Shown in pieces: positions 6,709 through 12,237 of a DNA stretch of 12,237 nt; the first letter of the stretch is position 1; each line of letters opens with the position of its first letter. Source of the DNA: Alphaproteobacteria bacterium. Its GTDB lineage: Bacteria; Pseudomonadota; Alphaproteobacteria; Rhodobacterales; Rhodobacteraceae. The notes under the pieces are model-generated. The model searched no databases and had not been told where the DNA came from. It worked only from the letters and a program-made list of their open reading frames with translations. The stretch is from assembly GCA_024277955.1 (NCBI GenBank), contig JAJRUE010000143.1, positions 1-12,237 on the forward strand, in the 5' to 3' direction. A program made the position numbers and the translations under genes.

Positions 6709-9549
6709 ATGAACAAACCGGTGCAGCCCGCACTCGACACCTCGCCCAAGGTGTCGGACGAGATTCGCCAGACCACCTGCTACATGTGCGCCTGCCGCTG
6801 CGGCATCAACGTGCACATGAAGGACGGCAAGGTGGCCTATATCGAGGGCAACCGCGACCACCCGGTGAACCAGGGCGTGCTTTGCGCCAAGGGGTCTTCG
6901 GGCATCATGCAGATCAACGCGCCGTCGCGCCTGAAAAAGCCGCTGAAGCGGGTCGGCCCGCGCGGATCCGGCGAGTTCGAGGAAATTTCCTGGGACGAAG
7001 CGCTGGATATCGCCACCGGCCACCTCAAGCGCCTGCGCGATGAAGCGCCTGAAAAGCTGGCCTTTTTCACCGGCCGCGACCAGTCGCAGAGCTTTACCGG
7101 CTTCTGGGCCCAGGCCTATGGCACCCCGAACTACGCGGCCCACGGCGGGTTCTGTTCGGTCAACATGGCCGCCGGCGGCATCTACACCATGGGCGGCGCC
7201 TTCTGGGAGTTTGGCCAGCCCGACTGGGACCGCGCCAGGCTGTTCATGATCTTCGGCGTTGCCGAGGACCACGATTCGAACCCGATCAAGATGGGGCTGG
7301 GCAAGCTGAAGAAGAACGGCGCCAAGATCATCGGCGTCAACCCGATCCGCTCGGGCTACAATGCGGTGGCCGACGAATGGGTGGGAATCACCCCCGGCAC
7401 CGATGGGCTCTTTATCCTGTCGCTGGCGCATGAACTGCTGAAGGCCGGCAAGGTGGATCTGGACTATCTGGCGCGTTTCACCAACGCCCCGGTGCTGGTC
7501 AACAACGATCCCGGCAGCCCCGACCACGGGCTGTTTCTGCGCGACGCCAAGGGCCGGATGCTGGTGATCGACCGCAAGACCGGCAAGGCGGCCCCCTTTG
7601 ACAAGAAGGGCGTGCAGCCGGATCTGGCCGGGCGGCTGGAAAAGGATGGCAAGATCCATCGCACCGTGTTCCAGATGATGGCCGAACGCTATCTGGCCGA
7701 CGAATACGCGCCCGAAAACGTCGCCGACCGCTGCGGCGTCCCGGCGCGCCAGATCAGGCGCATCGCCGCCGAACTGGCGCATGTGGCCTTTGACCAGGCC
7801 TTCGAGCTGCCCATCGAATGGACCGACTTCCGCGGCGACAAGCACAAGACCATGGTGGGCCGTCCCGTCGCCATGCACGCCATGCGCGGAATTTCGGCCC
7901 ATGCCAACGGGTTCCAGACCGCGCGCGCGCTGCATGTGCTGCAGATCCTGCTGGGCACGGTCGAGGTGCCCGGCGGCTTCCGCTTCAAGCCGCCCTACCC
8001 CAAGCCGCCCGAGGCGCACCCCAAGCCGCATGCCGGCCACCAGCCGGGCAAGCCGCTGGACGGGCCGCATCTGGGCTATCCGCTGGGGCCCGAGCATCTG
8101 CTGCTGGATGAGGACGGCAAGCCCAAGCGCATCGACAAGGCCTTTTCCTGGGAAAACCCGATGTCGGCGCATGGGCTGATGCACATGGTGATATCCAACG
8201 CGCATGCGGGCGATCCCTACAGGATCGACACGCTGTTCATGTTCATGGCGAACATGAGCTGGAATTCCTCGATGAACACCGAGGGCGTGATGAAGATGCT
8301 CACCGACAAGGATGAGAACGGCGATTACGTGATCCCGAACATCATCTATTCCGACGCCTACAGTTCGGAAATGGTGGCCTATGCCGATCTGGTGCTGCCC
8401 GACACCACCTATCTTGAGCGCCACGACTGCATTTCGCTGCTGGATCGCCCGATCTGCGAAGCCGACGCGATTGCGGATTCGATCCGCTGGCCGGTGATCG
8501 AGCCCGACCGCGACGTGCGCGGCTTTCAGTCGGTGCTGATCGATCTGGGCGTGCGCCTTGGCCTGCCCGGTTTCGTCGACGAGGACGGCAAGGCGATCTA
8601 CAAGGACTATGCCGATTACATGGTGAACCACGAACGCCGCCCCGGCGTCGGCCCGCTTGCCGGCTGGCGCGGCAAGGACGGCAAGGGGGTGGGCCGCGGC
8701 GAACCCAACCCCGAACAGCTGGACCGCTACATCGAAAACGGCGGGTTCTTCGTGCACCACATGCCGGAAAATGCCGCCTACTACAAACCCTGGAACAAGG
8801 CCTACCAGGACTGGGCGGTCGAGGTGGGGCTGTTCGATGCTCCCACGCCCTATGTGTTCAATCTCTACTCCGAGCCGCTGCGCAAGTTCCAGCTGGCCGC
8901 CGAAGGCCACGGCGACATCCAGCCGCCCGAGCATCTGCGCGAGCGGGTGAAGCAGACCATGGACCCGATGCCGATCTGGTATGCCTCGGCTGGCGGCTAT
9001 TCGGTCGACGGCACGCCCGAAGACGAATTCACCATCACCGCGCTTACCCAGCGGCCGATGGCGATGTATCACAGCTGGGGCACGCAAAACGCCTGGCTGC
9101 GGCAGTTGCATGGGCGCAACCCATTGTATCTGCCCACGAAAATCTGGGAAAAGCACGGCTTCAAGGACGGCGACTTTGCCCGCGTCACCAGCCCGCACGG
9201 GTCGATCGTTGTGCCGGTTGCGCATCAGGCGGCGCTCAATGAGAACACCGTCTGGACCTGGAACGCCATCGGCAAGCGCAAGGGCGCCTGGGCGCTGGCG
9301 GAAGACGCGCCCGAAGCCACCAAGGGTTTCCTGCTGAACCACATCATCCACGAATTGATGCCGCCCAGGGGCGACGGGCTGCGCTGGGCCAATTCCGACC
9401 CGGTCACCGGCCAGGCCGCCTGGTTCGACCTGCGGGTGAAGATCGAGCGCGCCGATCCGCCGCCGGACGAGGCGCAGCCGCAGTTTGCTCCGATCAAGTC
9501 CCCGGTCGGCAAGGGCCCGAAGAACCTGGCATGGAAGGTTGGCAAATGA
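6709..9549 (+). CDS. soeA: Molybdopterin-dependent sulfite dehydrogenase, catalytic subunit SoeA
   Basis: This is a 946-residue member of the DMSO reductase (complex iron-sulfur molybdoenzyme) family. The N-terminus binds an Fe-S cluster: CYMCACRC supplies C24, C27 and C31 (with an extra C29), and C59 in GVLCAKG completes the C-x2-C-x3-C-x27-C pattern, with K61 as the usual electron-relay lysine. The molybdenum ligand is probably C149 in HGGFCSVNMAAGG, as in polysulfide/thiosulfate reductase-type enzymes, rather than the Ser of DmsA or Asp of NarG. The C-terminal molydopterin-binding domain is about 760-925. No twin-arginine signal precedes the first cysteine, so the subunit should face the cytoplasm, as described for SoeA. 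Being next to xsc, which releases sulfite, supports sulfite oxidation to sulfate. The fold assignment is certain. The substrate is inferred from context, and a polysulfide or thiosulfate reductase-like role is the main alternative. Confidence 0.85.
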   Translation: MNKPVQPALDTSPKVSDEIRQTTCYMCACRCGINVHMKDGKVAYIEGNRDHPVNQGVLCAKGSSGIMQINAPSRLKKPLKRVGPRGSGEFEEISWDEALDIATGHLKRLRDEAPEKLAFFTGRDQSQSFTGFWAQAYGTPNYAAHGGFCSVNMAAGGIYTMGGAFWEFGQPDWDRARLFMIFGVAEDHDSNPIKMGLGKLKKNGAKIIGVNPIRSGYNAVADEWVGITPGTDGLFILSLAHELLKAGKVDLDYLARFTNAPVLVNNDPGSPDHGLFLRDAKGRMLVIDRKTGKAAPFDKKGVQPDLAGRLEKDGKIHRTVFQMMAERYLADEYAPENVADRCGVPARQIRRIAAELAHVAFDQAFELPIEWTDFRGDKHKTMVGRPVAMHAMRGISAHANGFQTARALHVLQILLGTVEVPGGFRFKPPYPKPPEAHPKPHAGHQPGKPLDGPHLGYPLGPEHLLLDEDGKPKRIDKAFSWENPMSAHGLMHMVISNAHAGDPYRIDTLFMFMANMSWNSSMNTEGVMKMLTDKDENGDYVIPNIIYSDAYSSEMVAYADLVLPDTTYLERHDCISLLDRPICEADAIADSIRWPVIEPDRDVRGFQSVLIDLGVRLGLPGFVDEDGKAIYKDYADYMVNHERRPGVGPLAGWRGKDGKGVGRGEPNPEQLDRYIENGGFFVHHMPENAAYYKPWNKAYQDWAVEVGLFDAPTPYVFNLYSEPLRKFQLAAEGHGDIQPPEHLRERVKQTMDPMPIWYASAGGYSVDGTPEDEFTITALTQRPMAMYHSWGTQNAWLRQLHGRNPLYLPTKIWEKHGFKDGDFARVTSPHGSIVVPVAHQAALNENTVWTWNAIGKRKGAWALAEDAPEATKGFLLNHIIHELMPPRGDGLRWANSDPVTGQAAWFDLRVKIERADPPPDEAQPQFAPIKSPVGKGPKNLAWKVGK

Positions 9550-10334
9550 CTCAGCTTCCCCAATCCACCGAACGCAGCCTCGGGCTGGTCATCGACCTGG
9601 ATACCTGTGTCGGCTGCCACGCCTGCGTGATTTCCTGCAAGGGCTGGAACACCGAAAACTACGGCACGCCGCTGTCGGACGTGGACGCCTATGGCGGCGA
9701 TCCGCATGGCACCTTCCTGAACCGTGTCCACGCCTATGAGGTGCAGCCCGAAACCGGCCCGGCCCAGACCGTGCATTTCCCCAAGTCCTGCCTGCATTGC
9801 GAAGATGCGCCCTGCGTCACCGTCTGCCCCACCGGCGCCAGCTACAAGCGGGCCGAGGATGGGATCGTGCTGGTCAACGAAAACGACTGTATCGGTTGCG
9901 GGCTCTGCGCCTGGGCCTGCCCCTACGGGGCGCGCGAACTGGACCAGCTGGCGGGCGTGATGAAGAAATGCACGCTCTGCGTCGATCGGATCTACAACGA
10001 AAACCTGCCCGAAGAGGATCGCGTGCCCTCCTGCGTGCGCACCTGCCCTGCCGGCGCGCGCCATTTCGGCGATCTGTCGGACCCTCAAAGCGATGTTTCG
10101 AAACTGGTGGCCGAGCGCGGCGGCATGGACCTGATGCCGGAACTGGGCACCAGGCCGGTGAACAAGTATCTGCCGCCGCGCCCGCGCGACCGCGAGGACA
10201 ACATCGACATCCTGGCGCCCTTCCTGGAACCGGTGGTCGAGCAGCCCGAGGGCCTGCTGGGCTGGCTCGACAAGGCGCTGGGCGCGGTTTCGGGCAAGAC
10301 GGGCGCAACCACTGACAAGAAGGGGGCCAACTGA
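9546..10334 (+). CDS. soeB: Four-cluster [4Fe-4S] electron-transfer subunit SoeB
   Basis: This ferredoxin-like subunit of 262 residues relays electrons from the molybdenum subunit to the membrane anchor. Sixteen cysteines form four cluster motifs: C21/C24/C27/C31, C82/C85/C90/C94, C115/C118/C121/C125 and C142/C145/C163/C167, the DmsB/NrfC/PsrB pattern. In three motifs the last Cys is followed by Pro, as usual. The start at 9546 is chosen because its ATG overlaps the soeA stop as ATGA and has GGAAGG (9533-9538) seven bases upstream. The in-frame ATG at 9531 lies on that ribosome binding site and would add only five residues. There is no signal peptide, in keeping with a cytoplasmic complex. 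The C-terminal 60 residues after the last cluster are less conserved in appearance and Lys-rich at the end. The overlaps on both sides imply translational coupling with soeA and soeC. Confidence 0.88.
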   Translation: MTQLPQSTERSLGLVIDLDTCVGCHACVISCKGWNTENYGTPLSDVDAYGGDPHGTFLNRVHAYEVQPETGPAQTVHFPKSCLHCEDAPCVTVCPTGASYKRAEDGIVLVNENDCIGCGLCAWACPYGARELDQLAGVMKKCTLCVDRIYNENLPEEDRVPSCVRTCPAGARHFGDLSDPQSDVSKLVAERGGMDLMPELGTRPVNKYLPPRPRDREDNIDILAPFLEPVVEQPEGLLGWLDKALGAVSGKTGATTDKKGAN

Positions 10335-11209
10335 TGCATCCCGCACCAAGCGTTATCCTGTTTTCCACCCTGTCGGGGCTGGGGTTCGGCATGCTGGCCT
10401 GGCTGGGCTTTGGCGCACCGGTGGTCTTTGGCTGGACCGCCTTTGGCTATTATTTCGTCGCCTATGCGCTGGCGGTGGGGGGACTTCTGGCCTCGACCTT
10501 CCATTTGGGGAACCCGAAAAACGCGCTCAAGGCCTTTACCCAGTGGAAGACCAGCTGGCTGAGCCGCGAGGCCTGGATGAGCGTTCTGGCGCTGATCGTC
10601 ATGGGGCTTTATGCGGCGGGCGAGGTGTTTCTGGGCCAGAGCTATGTGGTGCTGGGCTGGATCGGCGCGGTGCTGAGCATGGTGACCGTGTTCACCACTT
10701 CGATGATCTACGGCCAGTTGAAAACGGTGCCGCGCTGGAACCATCCGACGACCTCGGTGCTGTTCCTGCTGTATTCGATCACCGGCGGGGCGCTGGTGAC
10801 CGGCCATGCGATGGTGGCGGCGGTGCTGCTGCTGGTGACCGGCGCGGTGCAGCTGCTGGCCTGGAGCGCCGGCGACAAGCGCTTCAAGGCGCGCGGCTCG
10901 ACCATCGAGACCGCGACCGGCCTGGGCTTCATGGGCAAGGTGCGCCAGTTCGAGCCGCCCCACACCGGCACCAACTATCTGCTGCATGAAATGGTCTATG
11001 TGGTCGGGCGCAAGCACGCGCAGACGCTGCGAATCATCGCGATCCTGCTGGTCAGCATCGTGCCGGCCTTTCTGGTGATGATGGCGCCGATGGCGATGCC
11101 GCTGCTGGTGGTGGCGGTGGTTGCGCATCTGCTGGGGCTGTTTGCCCAGCGCTGGCTGTTCTTTGCCGAGGCGGAACATGTGGTCGGGCTGTATTACGAC
11201 CAGCGCTGA
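10334..11209 (+). CDS. soeC: DmsC-type membrane anchor subunit SoeC
   Basis: A 291-residue integral membrane protein with about eight hydrophobic helices (roughly 6-27, 29-52, 79-97, 100-122, 138-155, 157-178, 235-255 and 257-280). It carries DmsC-family landmarks: STFHLGNPKNA (about 55-65), TSWLSREAW (about 72-80) and a C-terminal QRWLFFAEAEHVVGLYY. The family anchors the Fe-S and molybdenum subunits to the inner membrane and exchanges electrons with quinone without haem. Here it would deliver electrons from sulfite to the quinone pool. Its ATG overlaps the soeB stop by one base (TGATG, 10332-10336). It is the last gene of the unit, and hairpins follow within about 20 nt of its stop. The DmsC-like rather than NrfD-like anchor is what I recall for SoeC proteins. 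Confidence 0.86.
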   Translation: MHPAPSVILFSTLSGLGFGMLAWLGFGAPVVFGWTAFGYYFVAYALAVGGLLASTFHLGNPKNALKAFTQWKTSWLSREAWMSVLALIVMGLYAAGEVFLGQSYVVLGWIGAVLSMVTVFTTSMIYGQLKTVPRWNHPTTSVLFLLYSITGGALVTGHAMVAAVLLLVTGAVQLLAWSAGDKRFKARGSTIETATGLGFMGKVRQFEPPHTGTNYLLHEMVYVVGRKHAQTLRIIAILLVSIVPAFLVMMAPMAMPLLVVAVVAHLLGLFAQRWLFFAEAEHVVGLYYDQR

Positions 11210-11229
11210 GCGGGGCGTTTTCAAGCGGA

Positions 11230-11300
11230 AGCGCCTGACGGCGCTACGGTTTTGAAGCTTGCGCCGGGGGCGCAAGCTGTGCCTCCGGCGGGGATATTTT
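11230..11300 (+). terminator. Tandem hairpins after soeC, likely terminator and dispersed intergenic repeat
   Basis: Three stem-loops lie in a row. AGCGCC/GGCGCT (11230-11235 with 11240-11245, loop TGAC) is followed by a perfect 10-bp stem, AGCTTGCGCC/GGCGCAAGCT (11256-11265 with 11269-11278, loop GGG). A short weak stem around 11282-11293 is followed by ATATTTT (11294-11300). The large hairpin has no T run directly behind it, so termination may depend on the third stem or on Rho. The tail GCCTCCGGCGGGGATATTTT resembles an intergenic sequence I remember as common downstream of genes in Rhodobacteraceae; this was not checked. Confidence 0.5.
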
Positions 11301-11377
11301 CGGACAGAAGAAGCACAGGGCGTGGCGCCGGGGGACCGGGCCGCGCCCTTCGTCGTGGAGGGCGGTTTGCGGGGTTC

Positions 11378-11402
11378 GTGAAATTTTCGTTGACTTTTTC
11401 AT
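11378..11402 (+). promoter_or_regulatory. Upstream operator copy (imperfect 25-bp palindrome) of the XRE-cupin gene
   Basis: This site begins GTGAAATTTT and ends TTTCAT. TGAAA at 11379-11383 and TTTCA at 11397-11401 form the dyad with a 13-nt spacer. It shares its first ten bases and the TTTCA end, at identical spacing, with the site starting 34 bp downstream, and it contains the putative -35 box. Confidence 0.45.
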
Positions 11403-11418
11403 GCTTGTGGCGTGAAAT
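11390..11418 (+). promoter_or_regulatory. Putative sigma-70 promoter of the XRE-cupin gene
   Basis: TTGACT at 11390-11395 matches the -35 consensus at five of six bases. After a 17-nt spacer, TGAAAT at 11413-11418 matches the -10 consensus at four of six. Both elements lie inside the two palindromes, which fits repression by a bound regulator. Transcription would begin near 11425, shortly before the ATG at 11448. Confidence 0.45.
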
Positions 11419-11437
11419 TTTTGGCAAGAATTTCACG
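11411..11437 (+). promoter_or_regulatory. Palindromic operator, probable autoregulatory site of the XRE-cupin regulator
   Basis: CGTGAAATT at 11411-11419 is the exact reverse complement of AATTTCACG at 11429-11437, with a 9-nt spacer that itself is nearly symmetric (TTG G CAA). The site overlaps the putative -10 and transcription start and ends 10 bases before the ATG of the downstream regulator gene. The near-perfect symmetry suits a homodimeric helix-turn-helix protein. The neighbour is the obvious candidate ligand, by inference. Confidence 0.6.
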
Positions 11438-11447
11438 GTGGTTTTCG

Positions 11448-12014
11448 ATGACCGACATGCCTGCCCCTTCCACCCTCGGCGCCGATCTGCGCGCGTTGCG
11501 CAAGGCGCGCGGGATGACGCTTGAGGTTCTGGCCGGGCGGCTGGGGGTTTCGGTGGGCTGGCTCAGCCAGGTGGAGCGCGACATTTCTTCGCCCGACATG
11601 GCGATGCTGCGCCGGATCGCCGATCTTTTCGGGGTGCCGCTTTCGCTGTTTTTCGGCACCGCCCCGGCGGCGCCCGGCGAAGAGGGTCTGATCGTGCGGG
11701 CCGGGGCGCGGCGGGCGATCGGCCAGGGCGACGGCGGTTTGATCGAGGCCCTGCTTTCGCCGGATCTGACCGATGATTTCGAGGTGGTCCATTCCACCTT
11801 CAGCCCCGGGGCGCGGCGCGAGCGGGCCGCCCGGCGCCCGACGCAGGAGCTTGCCTTTGTGCTGTCGGGGCGGCTGGATATCTGGCTGGACGAGCTCAGC
11901 TTCACCATCGAGGCGGGCGACAGTTTCCGAATTCGCGGCCAGGCGATGCGCTGGGCCAATCCTTATGACGAACCGGCGGTGGCGATCTGGGTGATCGCGC
12001 CGCCGGTCTATTGA
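11448..12014 (+). CDS. XRE-family regulator with C-terminal cupin domain
   Basis: This 188-residue protein has an N-terminal lambda-repressor-type helix-turn-helix (about residues 10-68; RGMTLEVLAGRLGVSVGWLSQVER contains the recognition helix region) and a C-terminal double-stranded beta-helix cupin (about 113-185). The architecture is that of PuuR/SutR-type regulators, which sense small molecules through the cupin. Where metal-binding cupins have HxH, this protein has none in the first motif (Arg-rich GARRERAARR, 121-130), so the domain may bind its ligand without metal. ATG at 11448 is chosen because the alternative in-frame GTG at 11412 lies in the operator and would add 12 atypical residues; ATG at 11457 is also possible. 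A weak GGTGG (11437-11441) precedes the start. The next gene begins 11 nt after its stop, so the pair is probably one operon, and the regulator probably controls N-methyl amino acid catabolism and itself. Confidence 0.85.
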   Translation: MTDMPAPSTLGADLRALRKARGMTLEVLAGRLGVSVGWLSQVERDISSPDMAMLRRIADLFGVPLSLFFGTAPAAPGEEGLIVRAGARRAIGQGDGGLIEALLSPDLTDDFEVVHSTFSPGARRERAARRPTQELAFVLSGRLDIWLDELSFTIEAGDSFRIRGQAMRWANPYDEPAVAIWVIAPPVY

Positions 12015-12025
12015 AGGGGCGTCAC

Positions 12026-12237
12026 ATGGCTGAATTTCCGACCAGCGCGCGGGTGGTCATCATCGGGGGCGGCGTGGTGGGGGCGTCTTCGCTCTATCAT
12101 CTGGCGCGCGCCGGCTGGAGCGACTGCGTGCTGCTGGAAAAGAACGAACTGACGGCCGGCTCGACCTGGCATGCCGCCGGCAACGTGCCCACCTTTTCCA
12201 CCAGCTGGTCGCTGATGAACATGCAGCGCTATTCGAC
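12026..12237 (+). CDS. FAD-dependent oxidoreductase, dimethylglycine/sarcosine dehydrogenase-like (3'-truncated by window edge)
   Basis: Only the first 70 residues are present. They begin with a Rossmann FAD-binding motif, VVIIGGGVVGASSLYHLARAG (residues 10-30), followed by the beta-strand acid in LLEKNEL that would bind the FAD ribose. GSTWHAAGN (45-53) comes next and matches the site where dimethylglycine and sarcosine dehydrogenases attach FAD covalently to histidine, here H49. These enzymes oxidatively remove an N-methyl group, often with a C-terminal GcvT-like folate domain, which would lie beyond the window. AAGGGG (12014-12019) overlaps the preceding stop codon and serves as ribosome binding site. 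The substrate cannot be decided from this fragment; other DAO-family members with a GcvT tail are possible. Confidence 0.85.
   Translation, partial: MAEFPTSARVVIIGGGVVGASSLYHLARAGWSDCVLLEKNELTAGSTWHAAGNVPTFSTSWSLMNMQRYS

Noticed and set aside
5253..6776. Antisense open frame of 507 codons across ackA
   Set aside because: Spans two sense genes and the gap between them; low-complexity composition and no family features.
6601..9351. Antisense open frame of 916 codons opposite soeA
   Set aside because: Its length comes only from strong G/C third-position bias in soeA; no conserved motif, no plausible ribosome binding site.
9531..9548. Upstream ATG for soeB at 9531
   Set aside because: It lies on the ribosome binding site of the ATG at 9546, which forms the typical ATGA overlap with the soeA stop.
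11412..11447. GTG start at 11412 for the XRE-cupin regulator
   Set aside because: Lies within a palindromic operator and putative -10 region; the helix-turn-helix domain begins well after the ATG at 11448.
11252..11524. 90-codon + strand open frame between soeC and the regulator
   Set aside because: Covers hairpins, promoter and operator sequence and runs into the regulator in another frame; no ribosome binding site and no recognisable protein.
1..12237. tRNA, rRNA, CRISPR array, insertion sequence or transposase
   Set aside because: Reading both strands showed no cloverleaf-type gene, no regularly spaced repeats, and no transposase motif or IS-type terminal repeats.

Overview
The window is high-GC DNA (strong G/C third-position bias, long antisense shadow ORFs) with closely packed genes, all on the + strand. 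Gene content and the combination of a TauR-type MocR regulator, xsc and a soeABC-like locus point to an alphaproteobacterium of the Rhodobacteraceae (Roseobacter/Paracoccus-like group). This placement is inferred from family knowledge and was not tested by a search.

Layout. (1) Positions 3-2012: the 3' part of a large multi-pass membrane protein of the GT-C glycosyltransferase type, whose frame is open at the left edge. (2) 2128-3600: a MocR regulator (winged helix plus aminotransferase-like domain), called TauR from its context. (3) 3600-3711: an intergenic promoter region with two exact 11-bp direct repeats that resemble the TauR target. (4) 3712-5490 xsc (sulfoacetaldehyde acetyltransferase) and 5493-6620 ackA (acetate kinase), 2 nt apart. 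(5) 6709-11209: three overlapping genes for a cytoplasm-facing, membrane-anchored molybdenum oxidoreductase, best explained as the sulfite dehydrogenase SoeABC. (6) 11210-11447: non-coding, with tandem hairpins followed by a promoter and two similar palindromic operators. (7) 11448-12014: an XRE-cupin regulator. (8) 12026 to the right edge: the start of an FAD-dependent sarcosine/dimethylglycine dehydrogenase-like gene.

How they work together. Genes 2-5 form an organosulfonate (taurine-type) dissimilation module. Xsc splits sulfoacetaldehyde into acetyl phosphate and sulfite. AckA converts acetyl phosphate to acetate plus ATP. SoeABC oxidises the toxic sulfite to sulfate in the cytoplasm and passes electrons to the quinone pool. 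The enzymes that make sulfoacetaldehyde (Tpa or taurine dehydrogenase), the taurine transporter and Pta are not in the window. The last two genes look like a separate unit for N-methyl compound catabolism with its own regulator.

The least expected items are an 80-nt hairpin-rich, in-frame, G-tract-bearing element inside ackA, the repeat pair upstream of xsc, and the duplicated operator upstream of the XRE-cupin gene. I found no clearly new multi-gene system. The core is a known kind of pathway in a compact arrangement.
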